A DNA stretch of 64,000 nucleotides, from contig NZ_JBHULT010000010.1 in assembly GCF_042684505.1 (NCBI RefSeq), positions 1 to 64,000 on the forward strand, given 5' to 3'. The notes beneath the pieces were generated by a model that was not told the origin of the DNA, did no database searches, and worked only from the letters and a program-made list of their open reading frames with translations. The number at the start of each line of letters is the position of its first letter. Position 1 is the first letter of the stretch. The position numbers were made by a program, and so were the translations under genes. Positions 44,999 to 54,149 of the stretch are shown one piece after another. The DNA comes from Salinimicrobium flavum. GTDB lineage: Bacteria; Bacteroidota; Bacteroidia; Flavobacteriales; Flavobacteriaceae.

Positions 44999-45033
44999 TT
45001 ACTCTTATAAAAAATCAACAAAAAAACATATTT

Positions 45034-46440
45034 ATGAGCACATATGATGTTGCTGTTATAGGTTCCGGGCCGGGAGGTTACGTGGCGGCAATTCGCTGCG
45101 CCCAGCTGGGGATGAAGACCGCACTTATAGAAAAATATTCAAGCCTTGGAGGTACTTGTTTAAACGTGGGATGTATTCCCAGTAAAGCCTTACTTGATTC
45201 ATCGCACCACTACGATGATGCCGTAAAGCATTTTGAGGAACATGGTATTGAAGTGCCGGGAGAGGTAAAGGTGAATCTGCAAAAAATGGTAGATCGCAAA
45301 CAATCTGTGGTAGATCAAACCGTTGACGGGATAAAATTCCTTATGGATAAAAACAAGATCGATGTGTTTGAAGGTGTAGGATCTTTTAAAGATGCGACTC
45401 ATATTGATATTAAAAAGTCTGATGGCAAATCTGAAACTATTGAAGCAAAGAATATCATTATTGCTACCGGTTCCAAGCCATCAAACTTGCCATTTATTAA
45501 ATTGGATAAAGAACGTGTTATCACTTCTACTGAGGCGCTTAAAATGAAAGAAGTCCCCAAACACCTCGTAGTGATTGGCGGCGGAGTTATTGGTCTGGAG
45601 CTGGGGCAGGTATATATGCGCCTTGGGGCCGAAGTTTCTGTTGTTGAATATATGGACAGGATCATTCCTACCATGGATGCTGCACTTTCCAAAGAGTTAA
45701 CCAAGACATTAAAGAAACAGGGAATGAAATTCTATGTTTCTCATCAGGTCAATTCGGTGGAACGAAATGGCGACGAAGTTGTGATCAAAGCCAAAGACAA
45801 GAAAGATAAGGAAGTGGAATTCAAGGGAGATTACTGCCTTGTTTCAGTAGGGAGAAAACCTTATACTGACGGCTTGAACGCAGATGCCGCAGGAGTAAAG
45901 ATCGGTGACCGCGGAATGATCGAAGTAAACGATCAACTACAAACCAACGTAAAGAATATTTACGCGATTGGAGATGTTATCAAAGGCCCAATGCTGGCAC
46001 ATAAAGCTTCCGAAGAGGGAACTTTTGTAGCTGAAGTTATCGCCGGACAAAAACCGCACATCAATTACAATCTTATTCCCGGAGTGGTTTACACATGGCC
46101 TGAAGTTGCTGCAGTAGGAAAAACTGAAGAGCAGTTGAAGGAAGAGGGGATTAAATACAAGGAGGGAAAATTCCCTATGCGCGCCCTGGGAAGATCAAGA
46201 GCCAGCGGTGATATTGAGGGAATGGTAAAGATCCTTGCCGACGAAACAACAGATGAAGTGCTGGGTGTACACATGATAGGAGCCCGGGTGGCCGATGTTA
46301 TTGCTGAAGCAGTTACCGCCATGGAATTCAGGGCTTCTGCCGAAGATATCTCGCGGATGAGCCACGCACACCCCACTTACGCCGAAGCTGTGAAGGAAGC
46401 TGCACTGGCAGCGACAGATAATCGTCCTTTACACATATAA
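45034..46440 (+). CDS. lpdA: Dihydrolipoyl dehydrogenase (E3)
   Basis: The 468-residue flavoprotein has the FAD fold VIGSGPGGYVAA, the redox-active C42/C47 pair in LGGTCLNVGCIPSKALL, the NAD-binding GGGVIGLELGQV, and HAHPTYAEAV with the catalytic His-Glu base. It regenerates lipoamide for pyruvate, 2-oxoglutarate and glycine-cleavage complexes. No E1/E2 genes lie beside it. It is monocistronic: its own -7 box upstream and a perfect 16-bp hairpin at 46458-46504. Confidence 0.96.
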   Translation: MSTYDVAVIGSGPGGYVAAIRCAQLGMKTALIEKYSSLGGTCLNVGCIPSKALLDSSHHYDDAVKHFEEHGIEVPGEVKVNLQKMVDRKQSVVDQTVDGIKFLMDKNKIDVFEGVGSFKDATHIDIKKSDGKSETIEAKNIIIATGSKPSNLPFIKLDKERVITSTEALKMKEVPKHLVVIGGGVIGLELGQVYMRLGAEVSVVEYMDRIIPTMDAALSKELTKTLKKQGMKFYVSHQVNSVERNGDEVVIKAKDKKDKEVEFKGDYCLVSVGRKPYTDGLNADAAGVKIGDRGMIEVNDQLQTNVKNIYAIGDVIKGPMLAHKASEEGTFVAEVIAGQKPHINYNLIPGVVYTWPEVAAVGKTEEQLKEEGIKYKEGKFPMRALGRSRASGDIEGMVKILADETTDEVLGVHMIGARVADVIAEAVTAMEFRASAEDISRMSHAHPTYAEAVKEAALAATDNRPLHI

Positions 46441-46457
46441 ATTACCGGAATAACATG

Positions 46458-46504
46458 AAAAAATAACCTGGTCAAAAATGTCATTTTCGACCAGGTTATT
46501 TTTT
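46458..46504 (+). terminator. Strong terminator after lpdA
   Basis: A perfect 16-bp inverted repeat (46458-46473 with 46489-46504) encloses a 15-base loop and ends in a run of T, 17 bases after the stop. The A/T ends make it work in both directions. Confidence 0.85.
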
Positions 46505-46561
46505 AGTATTCATGTCAATTCTTTTATTAATTTTAATGTATAATTTAAATAATTGCATATC

Positions 46562-46669
46562 ATGCCAAAAGAAAAATCCCCTTCGAAGAATTCAGCAAAG
46601 AAGGAACCTGTGCTGAGCCTTAAAGAAAAGCGTGCTGCAAAAGCCGCAAAGAAAAAGAACAGAACATAA
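46562..46669 (+). CDS. 35-codon lysine-rich small protein
   Basis: ATG at 46562, TAA at 46667-46669. It encodes a short, extremely basic peptide (MPKEKSPSKNSAKKEP, then LKEKRAAKAAKKKN near the end), with no membrane span. The gene is flanked by a terminator upstream (lpdA) and a perfect hairpin 22 bases downstream, so it looks like a real single-gene transcript. A nucleic-acid- or ribosome-binding role is a guess from charge. Confidence 0.55.
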   Translation: MPKEKSPSKNSAKKEPVLSLKEKRAAKAAKKKNRT

Positions 46670-46691
46670 TTCTTATACGTATTAACACAGA

Positions 46692-46722
46692 AAAGGCTGC
46701 CGGCAGGCAGCCTTTGTTTTTC
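46692..46722. terminator. Bidirectional terminator between small genes
   Basis: A perfect 10-bp stem (AAAGGCTGCC at 46692-46701 with GGCAGCCTTT at 46706-46715) with a 4-base loop and T-run after it on the plus strand and an A-rich flank on the other. It serves the 35-codon gene and the convergent gene that ends at 46738. Confidence 0.8.
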
Positions 46723-46737
46723 TAATGCTTAATAATT

Positions 46738-47022
46738 CTATTCGTCACTAATAAACTTAAAGAACCTGCTTTCACTGCCGTCTTTCGTTTCTTCCTGATA
46801 AAGGAACTGTAAATTATTCTCATCAAAGATCTGGAAAAATTCTTCCCAGGAAATATTTTTAAGGTTATCCTCTGCATATCCCGGAAAATTTATGCGCAGT
46901 AAGCCTCCGCCGCCTTTCCCTTTAGACGTACTTTCAACAACCGCAGGTTTTCCATTTCTTTCTTCTGCCCATTTCTTGATGGTATTGTGGTCACTGGTCG
47001 TTTTAGAATCTGATGCTTCCAT
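46738..47022 (-). CDS. Hypothetical protein of the SNF-hyperglycemic type (often mislabelled glucan branching enzyme)
   Basis: The 94-residue protein contains DHNTIKKWAEERNGKPAVV, GLLRINFPGYAEDN and ISWEEFFQIFDENNLQFLYQEET. I recall this small-protein family from many phyla, where it is wrongly named 1,4-alpha-glucan branching enzyme; the fold and role are unknown. There is no enzyme motif of a branching enzyme, and the length is far too short. It is cytosolic and transcribed alone. Confidence 0.75.
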   Translation of the reverse strand: MEASDSKTTSDHNTIKKWAEERNGKPAVVESTSKGKGGGGLLRINFPGYAEDNLKNISWEEFFQIFDENNLQFLYQEETKDGSESRFFKFISDE

Positions 47023-47157
47023 TTGTCGTTCTTATTTAAGTTAGACTTCTTCTAAATTCTATTTTTTACTTCATAAGAAGAAGATCTTTAACAACATAAA
47101 TTTTCTTTTGTTAAGTGAATGTGAATCAACCTTCTTAAGAGCAGGTTAGAACGCTTT

Positions 47158-48522
47158 TCAATGCCTTCCCCTGAAAAGCCTGAGTTTCCAGTACCCCTTT
47201 TTGAAGTAAATGAAGGCTACAATCGCCGCTACCGCATTAGAAACAGGGAAGGCCCACCAGATGCCTTCATAACCCAAAAGTGTGTTGTAGGACAGCAGAA
47301 AGGCCAACGGAAATCTTATGATCCACAGGTTTAGGATCGAAATTAGCATGGAGGCCTTGGTAAATCCAGCTCCGTTGAAGACTCCGTTGAGAACCTGCTG
47401 TACCCCCAGAAGTCCGAAACTGGGTGCCATGACTTTGATAAAGTAAGCGGCATCCTGAATAACATCGGGATCATTGGGAATGAAGAAAGCAGTAAGTGGT
47501 TCGGCAAAGTAGAACATGATCATGCCCATTCCGGTTAGTCCGAAAAAAGCGATCTGGCTACTTAGGTTCGCCACCTTTTCAGCCCTTTTTATTTTGATGG
47601 CACCAATATTCTGGCCCACCAGGGAGGTGGTCGCAATGGCCAGTCCAAGTGCAGGGATGACAATAAAGCTCAGGATCCTGGCTCCAATTCCGTAAGCAGC
47701 AACTACTTCGCTGCCAAAGCTAGTAACCAACACAACCATCATTGTCATTCCCAGGGCTCGTGTAGATTGTTCTATGCTGGCAGGAATACCGAGGTTTACA
47801 ATTTTGGTAAGGGTAGAAAGATGTGGCCGCATTTCGCTGAAATGGATCTTTATTCCGCTTTTGCCTCTGAAAAGTATCCAGAGCCCAATAGCTGCAGATA
47901 ATGCCTGGGTGATAATACTGGCAATAGCAGCACCGGCCACCCCATACTCCGGAATTGGTCCATACCCGTAAATAAAAAGCGGATCAAGAACAAGGTTCAG
48001 GAATACAGTGAACAACACAATATAAACAGGCAACATTACATTCCCTATTCCTCTCATTAAGGACTGGAAAGCAAAGAACATAAACAGGAATACAAAACCA
48101 ATCGAAGAAACCTTAAAATAACTTACTGCAGAGTCCAGTATTTCAGGACCGGCACCTATGATTTTCATAAGGGGGTCTGCAACGTGGTAGCTGAGAAGGG
48201 ACAGCAGGAGGGAAATAAAAAAGATAAGGGAAATGGTCTGCGACGAATTAAAATCTACCATCTTTTGGTTCCCGCCACCCTTATACTGGGAAACCAGTAC
48301 AGTTCCCGCCAGGGTAAGGCCCGATCCAATTGAAAGAACAAGAAAAAGTAATGGAAAACTTATGCTCACTGCCGCAACGGCATTGGCGCCTAATCGCCCC
48401 AGCCAGAACGTATCGATGAGCTGGTAAGCGGTTTGCAAAATGTTAGCCAGAATGATGGGTACTGCAAGGCTGAAAAGGGAATTAAAGATCCTCCCCTCAG
48501 TATATTTGTTCTTTTCCTTCAT
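47158..48522 (-). CDS. MATE-family multidrug/organic cation exporter
   Basis: The 454-residue protein has 12 membrane spans. Signatures include GRIFNSLFSLAVPIILANILQTAYQLIDTFWLGRLG at the N-terminus (first repeat) and NLGIPASIEQSTRALGMTMMV at the start of the second half. It uses Na+ or H+ to export drugs or metabolites. A perfect -7 box lies only a few bases upstream (48528-48535), so its message may have almost no leader. Confidence 0.92.
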   Translation of the reverse strand: MKEKNKYTEGRIFNSLFSLAVPIILANILQTAYQLIDTFWLGRLGANAVAAVSISFPLLFLVLSIGSGLTLAGTVLVSQYKGGGNQKMVDFNSSQTISLIFFISLLLSLLSYHVADPLMKIIGAGPEILDSAVSYFKVSSIGFVFLFMFFAFQSLMRGIGNVMLPVYIVLFTVFLNLVLDPLFIYGYGPIPEYGVAGAAIASIITQALSAAIGLWILFRGKSGIKIHFSEMRPHLSTLTKIVNLGIPASIEQSTRALGMTMMVVLVTSFGSEVVAAYGIGARILSFIVIPALGLAIATTSLVGQNIGAIKIKRAEKVANLSSQIAFFGLTGMGMIMFYFAEPLTAFFIPNDPDVIQDAAYFIKVMAPSFGLLGVQQVLNGVFNGAGFTKASMLISILNLWIIRFPLAFLLSYNTLLGYEGIWWAFPVSNAVAAIVAFIYFKKGYWKLRLFRGRH

Positions 48523-48527
48523 TTCTG

Positions 48528-48535
48528 CAAAAGTA
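48528..48535 (-). promoter_or_regulatory. TAnnTTTG -7 box for the MATE gene
   Basis: TACTTTTG on the minus strand, with only 5 bases between the box and the ATG at 48522. The usual start point for transcription (about 4-8 bases past the box) falls at or next to the ATG, so a leaderless message is possible. No -33 TTG at normal spacing was found. Confidence 0.4.
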
Positions 48536-48804
48536 AGTAGTGGGAGAGGAAAGTGTGCTAAAAAATTAATAATTCCTTCAGCCTTTACCTTATGTTATAT
48601 CATCCTTTACTGTAGTAAAATTCCTGTTACGATTTTCCTAAAACAGCACTTAATCGAAAAGAATTTAGATATTTTAGTAACTGATTGTCAAATACTTAAA
48701 TATTTTGTAAATTAACTTTCTTCTGTAAGGTAATTCTTAAAATATTTTTCAGGATCTACAGCAGATGAACAAAAAAATGAAATTACCTCTAAATTTCAAT
48801 TGTT

Positions 48805-48948
48805 ATGAACGCATTAACTAGCATATGGAAAAACTATACTCTTGAGTTCTCTACTGCACAAAAAGTTATTATTGCTATCGTTTTAGGAATCATATTCCTT
48901 ATTGCTTTAATGGCTATTGTGTTGGTAATTTTGGAATTCACTAAGTAA
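48805..48948 (+). CDS. 47-codon single-span membrane peptide
   Basis: ATG at 48805 to TAA at 48946-48948. A polar start (MNALTSIWKNYTLEFSTAQK) leads to one long membrane span (about residues 21-43, VIIAIVLGIIFLIALMAIVL) and a short tail. Codon layout and the clean span suggest a real membrane microprotein; I do not recognise it. It is isolated, with gaps of 282 bases before and 187 after. Confidence 0.55.
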   Translation: MNALTSIWKNYTLEFSTAQKVIIAIVLGIIFLIALMAIVLVILEFTK

Positions 48949-49135
48949 GATCAATCCCGCTGAACCTCATTTTTGAAATCTTTTTCAAACCTGAGTTCAT
49001 CTTTGTCCCTCATTTTTTCAACTCGTATTCTACGGGTCTGATGTCCTCTTGCCTGTATCTGGTGCAGCTTGTTCCAAAAATTTTTAGTATCTTGAATGGG
49101 AACCGCCTAATTGCTAAACTTTTATAACTTGAGTT

Positions 49136-49351
49136 ATGGATGCGAGAACAATTTACAGCCTCATGAAACCTCACCTTGATAATCTGGACCTTTCAGAGAA
49201 AGAAGTTCTTTCCAGATTGATCATTGGTCGTCCCCCTCAGAAAATTTCCTGCCAACACAAAAAAATCATTTCTCTCGATAAGGCAAAAGAAAAGCTACGA
49301 TTAGTCTGTCGTCGTGAGATGGAACGGGAACGCAGGCAACAACAAGCCTGA
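49136..49351 (+). CDS. Hypothetical basic protein, 71 residues
   Basis: A soluble, basic protein with two cysteines (ISCQHKK and LRLVCRRE) and a helical tail rich in Arg, Glu and Gln. There is no signal peptide or membrane span. I do not recognise the family. It lies 80 bases before the NmrA-like gene and may or may not be co-transcribed. Confidence 0.55.
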   Translation: MDARTIYSLMKPHLDNLDLSEKEVLSRLIIGRPPQKISCQHKKIISLDKAKEKLRLVCRREMERERRQQQA

Positions 49352-49431
49352 TGTTTTTAAAGTTGTGTTAATCGTACACCCTCTCAAGCCTTTGTTCCTG
49401 ATATTATAGTATTTTAAAGGAAAAGAAAACT

Positions 49432-50298
49432 ATGAGCGGGAAAATTTTAGTAGCAGGTGCTTCTGGTGCCCTGGGACTTGAAGTAGTCAAAATACTCCAC
49501 GAAAATGGCCATGATCTCAGGGGCCTGGTTTTTACGGGAGATGGGGCGGAAAAAGTCGCACCCTACACTCAGGACATTTGGCAGGCAGATGCCAGTAAGG
49601 GAAATCTAGAGATCAAGGATATAACAAAGGGAATAACCACTGTGATCTCTGCACTGGGTAAAAGTGTAAGTCTCTTCACAGATCGCGGCAATTCATTTTT
49701 GGAGACCGACTTTTACGCCAACAGTAATTTACTTGATGATGCTCTTAAAAATGGGGTTGAGAGGTTTGTATACGTTTCCATAAAAGGAGCAGAAGAAGCT
49801 ACAGAATTTGAGATCCCTAAAGTCCATAGAATGTTTGAAGATGCTCTGGAAGCTTCGGGTATCGACTATACTATAATTAGACCGGTTGGCTTCTTTTCGG
49901 GACTCAATGACCTGGCAATTATGGCTAAACGTAAACTTATTCCCATAATAGGAGATGGGAGTGCAAAGACCAATAGTATACATCAAAAAGATCTTGCTGA
50001 AGTAGTGGTAAAATATCTTGAGACCGGTCCTCAGGTCATAGAAGTAGGAGGCCCCATGATCCATACCCGAAAGGAGATGGCAGAAATGATCAAAAATAAA
50101 ATTGGTGGTAAGATTATCGAAGTGCCCGAAAAAGTTGCAGAGTGGGGAATGTTCCTGCCGGAAATGGTCGATGAGGACATGTCAGACAAACTTAAATACT
50201 TTAAGCACATCACTACTCAAGATATGATAGGAGAAAAAAACGGAAGTATCACCTTCGAGGAGTACTTGAGAGATCTCGATCTAAAAGAGCTGCCATAA
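49432..50298 (+). CDS. NAD(P)-binding NmrA/SDR-atypical protein
   Basis: The 288-residue Rossmann-fold protein has ILVAGASGALGLEVVK (dinucleotide loop, residues about 8-14). It lacks the classic YxxxK pair of short-chain dehydrogenases, as atypical NmrA-like members do. It may be an NAD(P)-sensing or quinone-oxidoreductase-like protein. The TAA stop (50296-50298) shares its last base with the ATG of the FAD oxidoreductase, so the two are translationally coupled. Confidence 0.85.
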   Translation: MSGKILVAGASGALGLEVVKILHENGHDLRGLVFTGDGAEKVAPYTQDIWQADASKGNLEIKDITKGITTVISALGKSVSLFTDRGNSFLETDFYANSNLLDDALKNGVERFVYVSIKGAEEATEFEIPKVHRMFEDALEASGIDYTIIRPVGFFSGLNDLAIMAKRKLIPIIGDGSAKTNSIHQKDLAEVVVKYLETGPQVIEVGGPMIHTRKEMAEMIKNKIGGKIIEVPEKVAEWGMFLPEMVDEDMSDKLKYFKHITTQDMIGEKNGSITFEEYLRDLDLKELP

Positions 50299-51731
50299 TG
50301 CCTTCAAAATACGATGCGATTATTATAGGGAGCGGAAGTAACGGAATTGCTGCGGCCATAAGGCTTCAGGAAAAAGGGTTGCAGACTGCCATCTTTGAAC
50401 AAGCGGCAACACCCGGTGGTGCCACCAGGACCAGCGAATTAACCCTTCCGGGATTCAAACATGATGTGGGTTCTGCCATTTTACCATTAGGACTGGCCTC
50501 ACCTTTTTTCAGGAAACTTCCCCTGGCCCAATATGGTCTGGAATGGGTCCATCCAGAGGTGGCCTACGCGCATCCTTTTGAGGATGGCACTGCATATGCC
50601 TGTTATAAGGATCTTGCCAGAACAGCAGCTCAATTGGGGGAAGATGAACAGGCCTATTTGAAACTGTTTGGTTCCCTTTTGAGCGACTGGTCCAAAATCG
50701 ACAATGACCTGCTGGGACCCATCGGGATTCCAGACCATCCCCTGGCTTTTATGAAATTTGGATTAAAAGCAATGCCTTCGGCTCAAATGTTGGCAAACCA
50801 TTACTTTAAAAATGAGAGGACCAAGGTTTTCTTTTATGGTTCTGCGGCACATTCAACCCTGCCTTTGACCAACATTGCCTCGGCTTCTTTTGGTCTTGTA
50901 CTTACCACCGGCGCACATAAATATAACTGGCCATTTCCAAAAGGAGGAGCCGGAAATTTCACCGCAGCCCTTCTGGAGCATTACCGGTCCCTGGGAGGGG
51001 AATTGTTCCTGAATAATCCGGTAATTGACGTCAGAGACCTCCCGAACGCTTACGCATATCTATTTGATCTTACGCCACGCCAGCTGTTAAGAATAAAAGG
51101 TCTTAATTTTAATTCCCTATACAGAAACAGGATGGAGAATTACAAGTATGGGGCAGGAGTGTTTAAAATGGACTGGGCCCTGAGCGAACCTATTCCCTTT
51201 AGCAGTGAAAAATGCCGGAAAGCAGGAACAATTCATATTGGGTTTTCTAAAGAAGAAATTGAGGAGTCGGAAAAGGAAATACACAAAAACAATATTTCAG
51301 GTACGCCTTACGTACTGGTGGCCCAGCATTCTCCTTTTGATATTACCCGTGCACCCGAAGGAAAACATACCGCCTGGGCGTATATTCACGTCCCTAATGG
51401 CAGTACCATAGATTACTCTGGGGTTATTGAAAACCAAATAGAACGCGCAGCGCCCGGTTTTAAGGATACTATTCTCGCGAGATCTAAAATGAACACTTTT
51501 GATCTTCAGGAATTTGATCCTAATTTAATTGGTGGAGATATAAATGGTGGTAAACAGGATATTACTCAATTGTTCACCCGACCTATTGTGAAGTTATCAC
51601 CCTATTCAACACCTGATCCTCGTGCTTATATCTGCTCATCTTCTACTCCTCCGGGTGGAGGAGTTCATGGGATGTGTGGTTTCCACGCGGCAGAAAAAGC
51701 CTTACACGATCATTTTAAAGAACTCATGTGA
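50298..51731 (+). CDS. FAD-dependent oxidoreductase, phytoene-desaturase/amine-oxidase-like
   Basis: The 477-residue flavoprotein has an FAD-binding opening DAIIIGSGSNGIAAAIRLQ with the typical Gly-rich loop, then EQAATPGGATRTSELTLPGF, the second FAD contact of CrtI-type enzymes, and a C-terminal CSSSTPPGGGVHGMCG with the last FAD contact. The substrate is unknown: no carotenoid genes sit near. Start and stop overlap with the NmrA-like gene (TAATG). Confidence 0.85.
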   Translation: MPSKYDAIIIGSGSNGIAAAIRLQEKGLQTAIFEQAATPGGATRTSELTLPGFKHDVGSAILPLGLASPFFRKLPLAQYGLEWVHPEVAYAHPFEDGTAYACYKDLARTAAQLGEDEQAYLKLFGSLLSDWSKIDNDLLGPIGIPDHPLAFMKFGLKAMPSAQMLANHYFKNERTKVFFYGSAAHSTLPLTNIASASFGLVLTTGAHKYNWPFPKGGAGNFTAALLEHYRSLGGELFLNNPVIDVRDLPNAYAYLFDLTPRQLLRIKGLNFNSLYRNRMENYKYGAGVFKMDWALSEPIPFSSEKCRKAGTIHIGFSKEEIEESEKEIHKNNISGTPYVLVAQHSPFDITRAPEGKHTAWAYIHVPNGSTIDYSGVIENQIERAAPGFKDTILARSKMNTFDLQEFDPNLIGGDINGGKQDITQLFTRPIVKLSPYSTPDPRAYICSSSTPPGGGVHGMCGFHAAEKALHDHFKELM

Positions 51732-51761
51732 TTCTAAAATTTCAGCAAGCTTAAAACAAAA

Positions 51762-51793
51762 AAAAGCCAGATCCTGTAAAAGATCTGGCTTTT
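51762..51793. terminator. Bidirectional terminator between convergent genes
   Basis: A perfect 12-bp stem (AAAAGCCAGATC at 51762-51773 with GATCTGGCTTTT at 51782-51793) with an 8-base loop. It lies between the ends of the FAD oxidoreductase (51731) and the peptidase (51811) and can serve both. Confidence 0.82.
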
Positions 51794-51810
51794 AAAATTC
51801 AGATTTACTC

Positions 51811-54024
51811 TTAGTTCTTTTTATCTTCAGTAGGTACGGGGAAACCACGATCCCTCATAAGAGCATCAATTTTAGCATCCCGGCCTCTGAATTCCCGGTA
51901 AGCATCAGCGGGGTCCATCGCATTGCGGGGAGCAAAAAGATACTGCACCAGTTTTGCAGCCACATTCTTGTCATAGAAACCTCCCGGAGCTTCTCTGAAG
52001 GCTTCAGCTGCATCAGATGTCAAAACATCTGCCCATAAATAACCGTAGTAGCCGGTCGCATATCCTTCTCCTGAAAAAACATGTCCAAAATGCGGGGTCC
52101 TGTGTCTCATGACGATCTGCTTTGGCATGTTTAGTTCGGCAAGAGTTTCTTCCTCAAAAGTATCCATGTTTATTTCCTCAGGATCTGTAGTATGCAATTT
52201 CATATCCATTAAAGCCGAAGCCAGGAATTCAGTAGTGGCAAATCCCTGATTGAAAGTGGAAGCTTTTTTGATCTTGGCCACAAGTTCCTGCGGAATGGGT
52301 TCTCCGGTTTCATGATGTACCAGGAATCTGTTGATCACTTCATCCGTTGACAACCATCTCTCAAGCAATTGTGATTGGAACTCGGTGTAATCCCTTACGC
52401 CGCTGTTCAATACAGGATACCTCACTTCAGAAGTAAAGAAATGAAGGGCGTGGCCAAATTCATGGAAGAAGGTGGTCGCGTCATCCCAGGAGATCAGGGT
52501 AGGTTCTCCCGGCGCCGGCTTGATAAAATTGGAATTATTGGAAGCCAGTACAGTCTCCTCTTCATCCATGTTCGTATGGCTGCGGTACATGGAAGCCCAT
52601 GCACCCGATCTTTTTCCTTTTCGGGCATAAGGATCCAGATACCATAGTCCTATATGTTTCCCGCTGTCTTTATCTGTAACTTCCCAAACCTTTACATCTT
52701 CATGAAAAACAGGCACTGTACCCTCAGGTACCGGTGAGAATTTGTAGTTGAATACCTCTTCGGCAGTAAAGAACAATGCCTGGGTTAATTTATCAAGCTG
52801 CAGATATTGCTTTACTTCGTCAGAATTAAGATCATACTTCTGCTGTCTTACTTTTTCGGCATAGTAACGGTAATCCCAGGGTGCGATGGTTATATCGGCT
52901 CCTTCAGCATTAGCCAGTGCCTGCATATCGGCCACTTCTTCTTCCACCCGTGCAAGGGCTGCCGGCCATACGGCTTCCATTAATTCCATTGCACGTTCAG
53001 GGGTTTTAGCCATTCGGTTTTGAAGTCTCCACTGGGCAAAGTTGTCATAGCCCAACAGCTCCACTCTTTCATCCCTTAATTTCAGGATCTCCTTAATGAG
53101 AGCTTTATTGTCGAATTCATCGTTATTATCTCCACGGGAATAATAGTTGGTCCAGACCTTTTTCCGAAGTTCTCTTTCATCTGAATAGGTAAGGAATGGG
53201 TCCATAAAGGAACGTGTGTTGATTACGGCATAACGGCCTTCCTCTCCACGGTCTGCTGCTGCATTGGCCGCTGAGTTGATATATGACTCCGGTAAACCAC
53301 TTGTTTGATCTTCGGTAAAGTAAACCACATAATTTTCCTCTTCTGCCAATACGTTGTTGGAGAACTGAGTGTATAGCCTGGATAATTCTTTATTGATCTC
53401 TGCATATCGTTTTTTATCTTCTTCATTAAGATCTGCCCCTTCCATGGCGAAATCTTCATAAATCAGCTGTACAGCCCGTTGCTGGTCTGCGGCTAAAGGA
53501 TTTTGCAGGGAATTTTCGTATACAGTTTTGATTCTTTGAAATAGCTGCTTGTTCTGTGAGATCTTAGAAGAGTATTCTGAAATCTTCGGAGCCATTTCTT
53601 CCTGGATCTCGCGAAATTCCGGAGAGGAGAGATTACTACTCCAGATACTGTAAAAGGTAAAAGCACGGTCAAGAGGTTTGCCTGCTTTTTCCAGAGCAAG
53701 TATAGTATTCTCAAAAGTGGGGGGTTCAGGATTGTTGGCGATCGCCTCAATTTCCTCAAGATGCAGGGACATTCCTTGTTCCATGGCAGGTTTTAGATGG
53801 GCCAGGTCCATTTCATCGAAGTCAGGAACCCCTCCATAAGGCCCTTCCCATTCGTTTAAAAGATCGTTTTCCATAACTGCTGTTTGTACTTGTTGTTGAT
53901 TTTCAACTGCCGGTTCAGCTGTTGGAGCAGTAGATTGGTTTCCCGATCCACAACCCGCGATCACCAAAGCGGTCATCAAACCCATTCCGGTTTTTTTCGT
54001 GATGTTTATATGCTTTTGTTTCAT
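51811..54024 (-). CDS. dcp: M3-family zinc metallopeptidase lipoprotein (peptidyl-dipeptidase Dcp type)
   Basis: The 737-residue protein has a lipoprotein signal with lipobox VIAGC (C25) and so is anchored in the periplasmic or outer-membrane lipid layer. The zinc motif HEFGH is at residues 521-525 (H521, E522, H525), in ATTFFHEFGHALHFFTS. The length and the layout match peptidyl-dipeptidase Dcp and oligopeptidase A, which trim dipeptides from peptides. Lipoprotein Dcp forms are common in Bacteroidota. It is transcribed alone. Confidence 0.92.
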   Translation of the reverse strand: MKQKHINITKKTGMGLMTALVIAGCGSGNQSTAPTAEPAVENQQQVQTAVMENDLLNEWEGPYGGVPDFDEMDLAHLKPAMEQGMSLHLEEIEAIANNPEPPTFENTILALEKAGKPLDRAFTFYSIWSSNLSSPEFREIQEEMAPKISEYSSKISQNKQLFQRIKTVYENSLQNPLAADQQRAVQLIYEDFAMEGADLNEEDKKRYAEINKELSRLYTQFSNNVLAEEENYVVYFTEDQTSGLPESYINSAANAAADRGEEGRYAVINTRSFMDPFLTYSDERELRKKVWTNYYSRGDNNDEFDNKALIKEILKLRDERVELLGYDNFAQWRLQNRMAKTPERAMELMEAVWPAALARVEEEVADMQALANAEGADITIAPWDYRYYAEKVRQQKYDLNSDEVKQYLQLDKLTQALFFTAEEVFNYKFSPVPEGTVPVFHEDVKVWEVTDKDSGKHIGLWYLDPYARKGKRSGAWASMYRSHTNMDEEETVLASNNSNFIKPAPGEPTLISWDDATTFFHEFGHALHFFTSEVRYPVLNSGVRDYTEFQSQLLERWLSTDEVINRFLVHHETGEPIPQELVAKIKKASTFNQGFATTEFLASALMDMKLHTTDPEEINMDTFEEETLAELNMPKQIVMRHRTPHFGHVFSGEGYATGYYGYLWADVLTSDAAEAFREAPGGFYDKNVAAKLVQYLFAPRNAMDPADAYREFRGRDAKIDALMRDRGFPVPTEDKKN

Positions 54025-54122
54025 TGTAAAAAATTTGCCCTGAAGATACTAAATTCCGTAAAAACGGGCCGGTTGAATATCGTCTCATCTTACCTTTCCC
54101 GTACCAGGCGGTTTTAATATGT

Positions 54123-54130
54123 TATCTTTG
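54123..54130 (+). promoter_or_regulatory. TAnnTTTG -7 box for the TlpA-type gene
   Basis: TATCTTTG ends 19 bases before the ATG at 54150. No TTG at -33 was seen. Confidence 0.5.
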
Positions 54131-54149
54131 GATTTTAAATATTCTGTAG

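Noticed and set aside
46738..47022. Glucan branching enzyme label for the 94-residue protein
   Set aside because: Far too short and lacks the glycoside hydrolase motifs; the common label is a misannotation.
48951..49106. 51-codon minus-strand open frame rich in charged residues between the 47- and 71-codon genes
   Set aside because: There is no start codon until only 20 codons remain. It might be a decayed gene, but nothing recognisable supports that.
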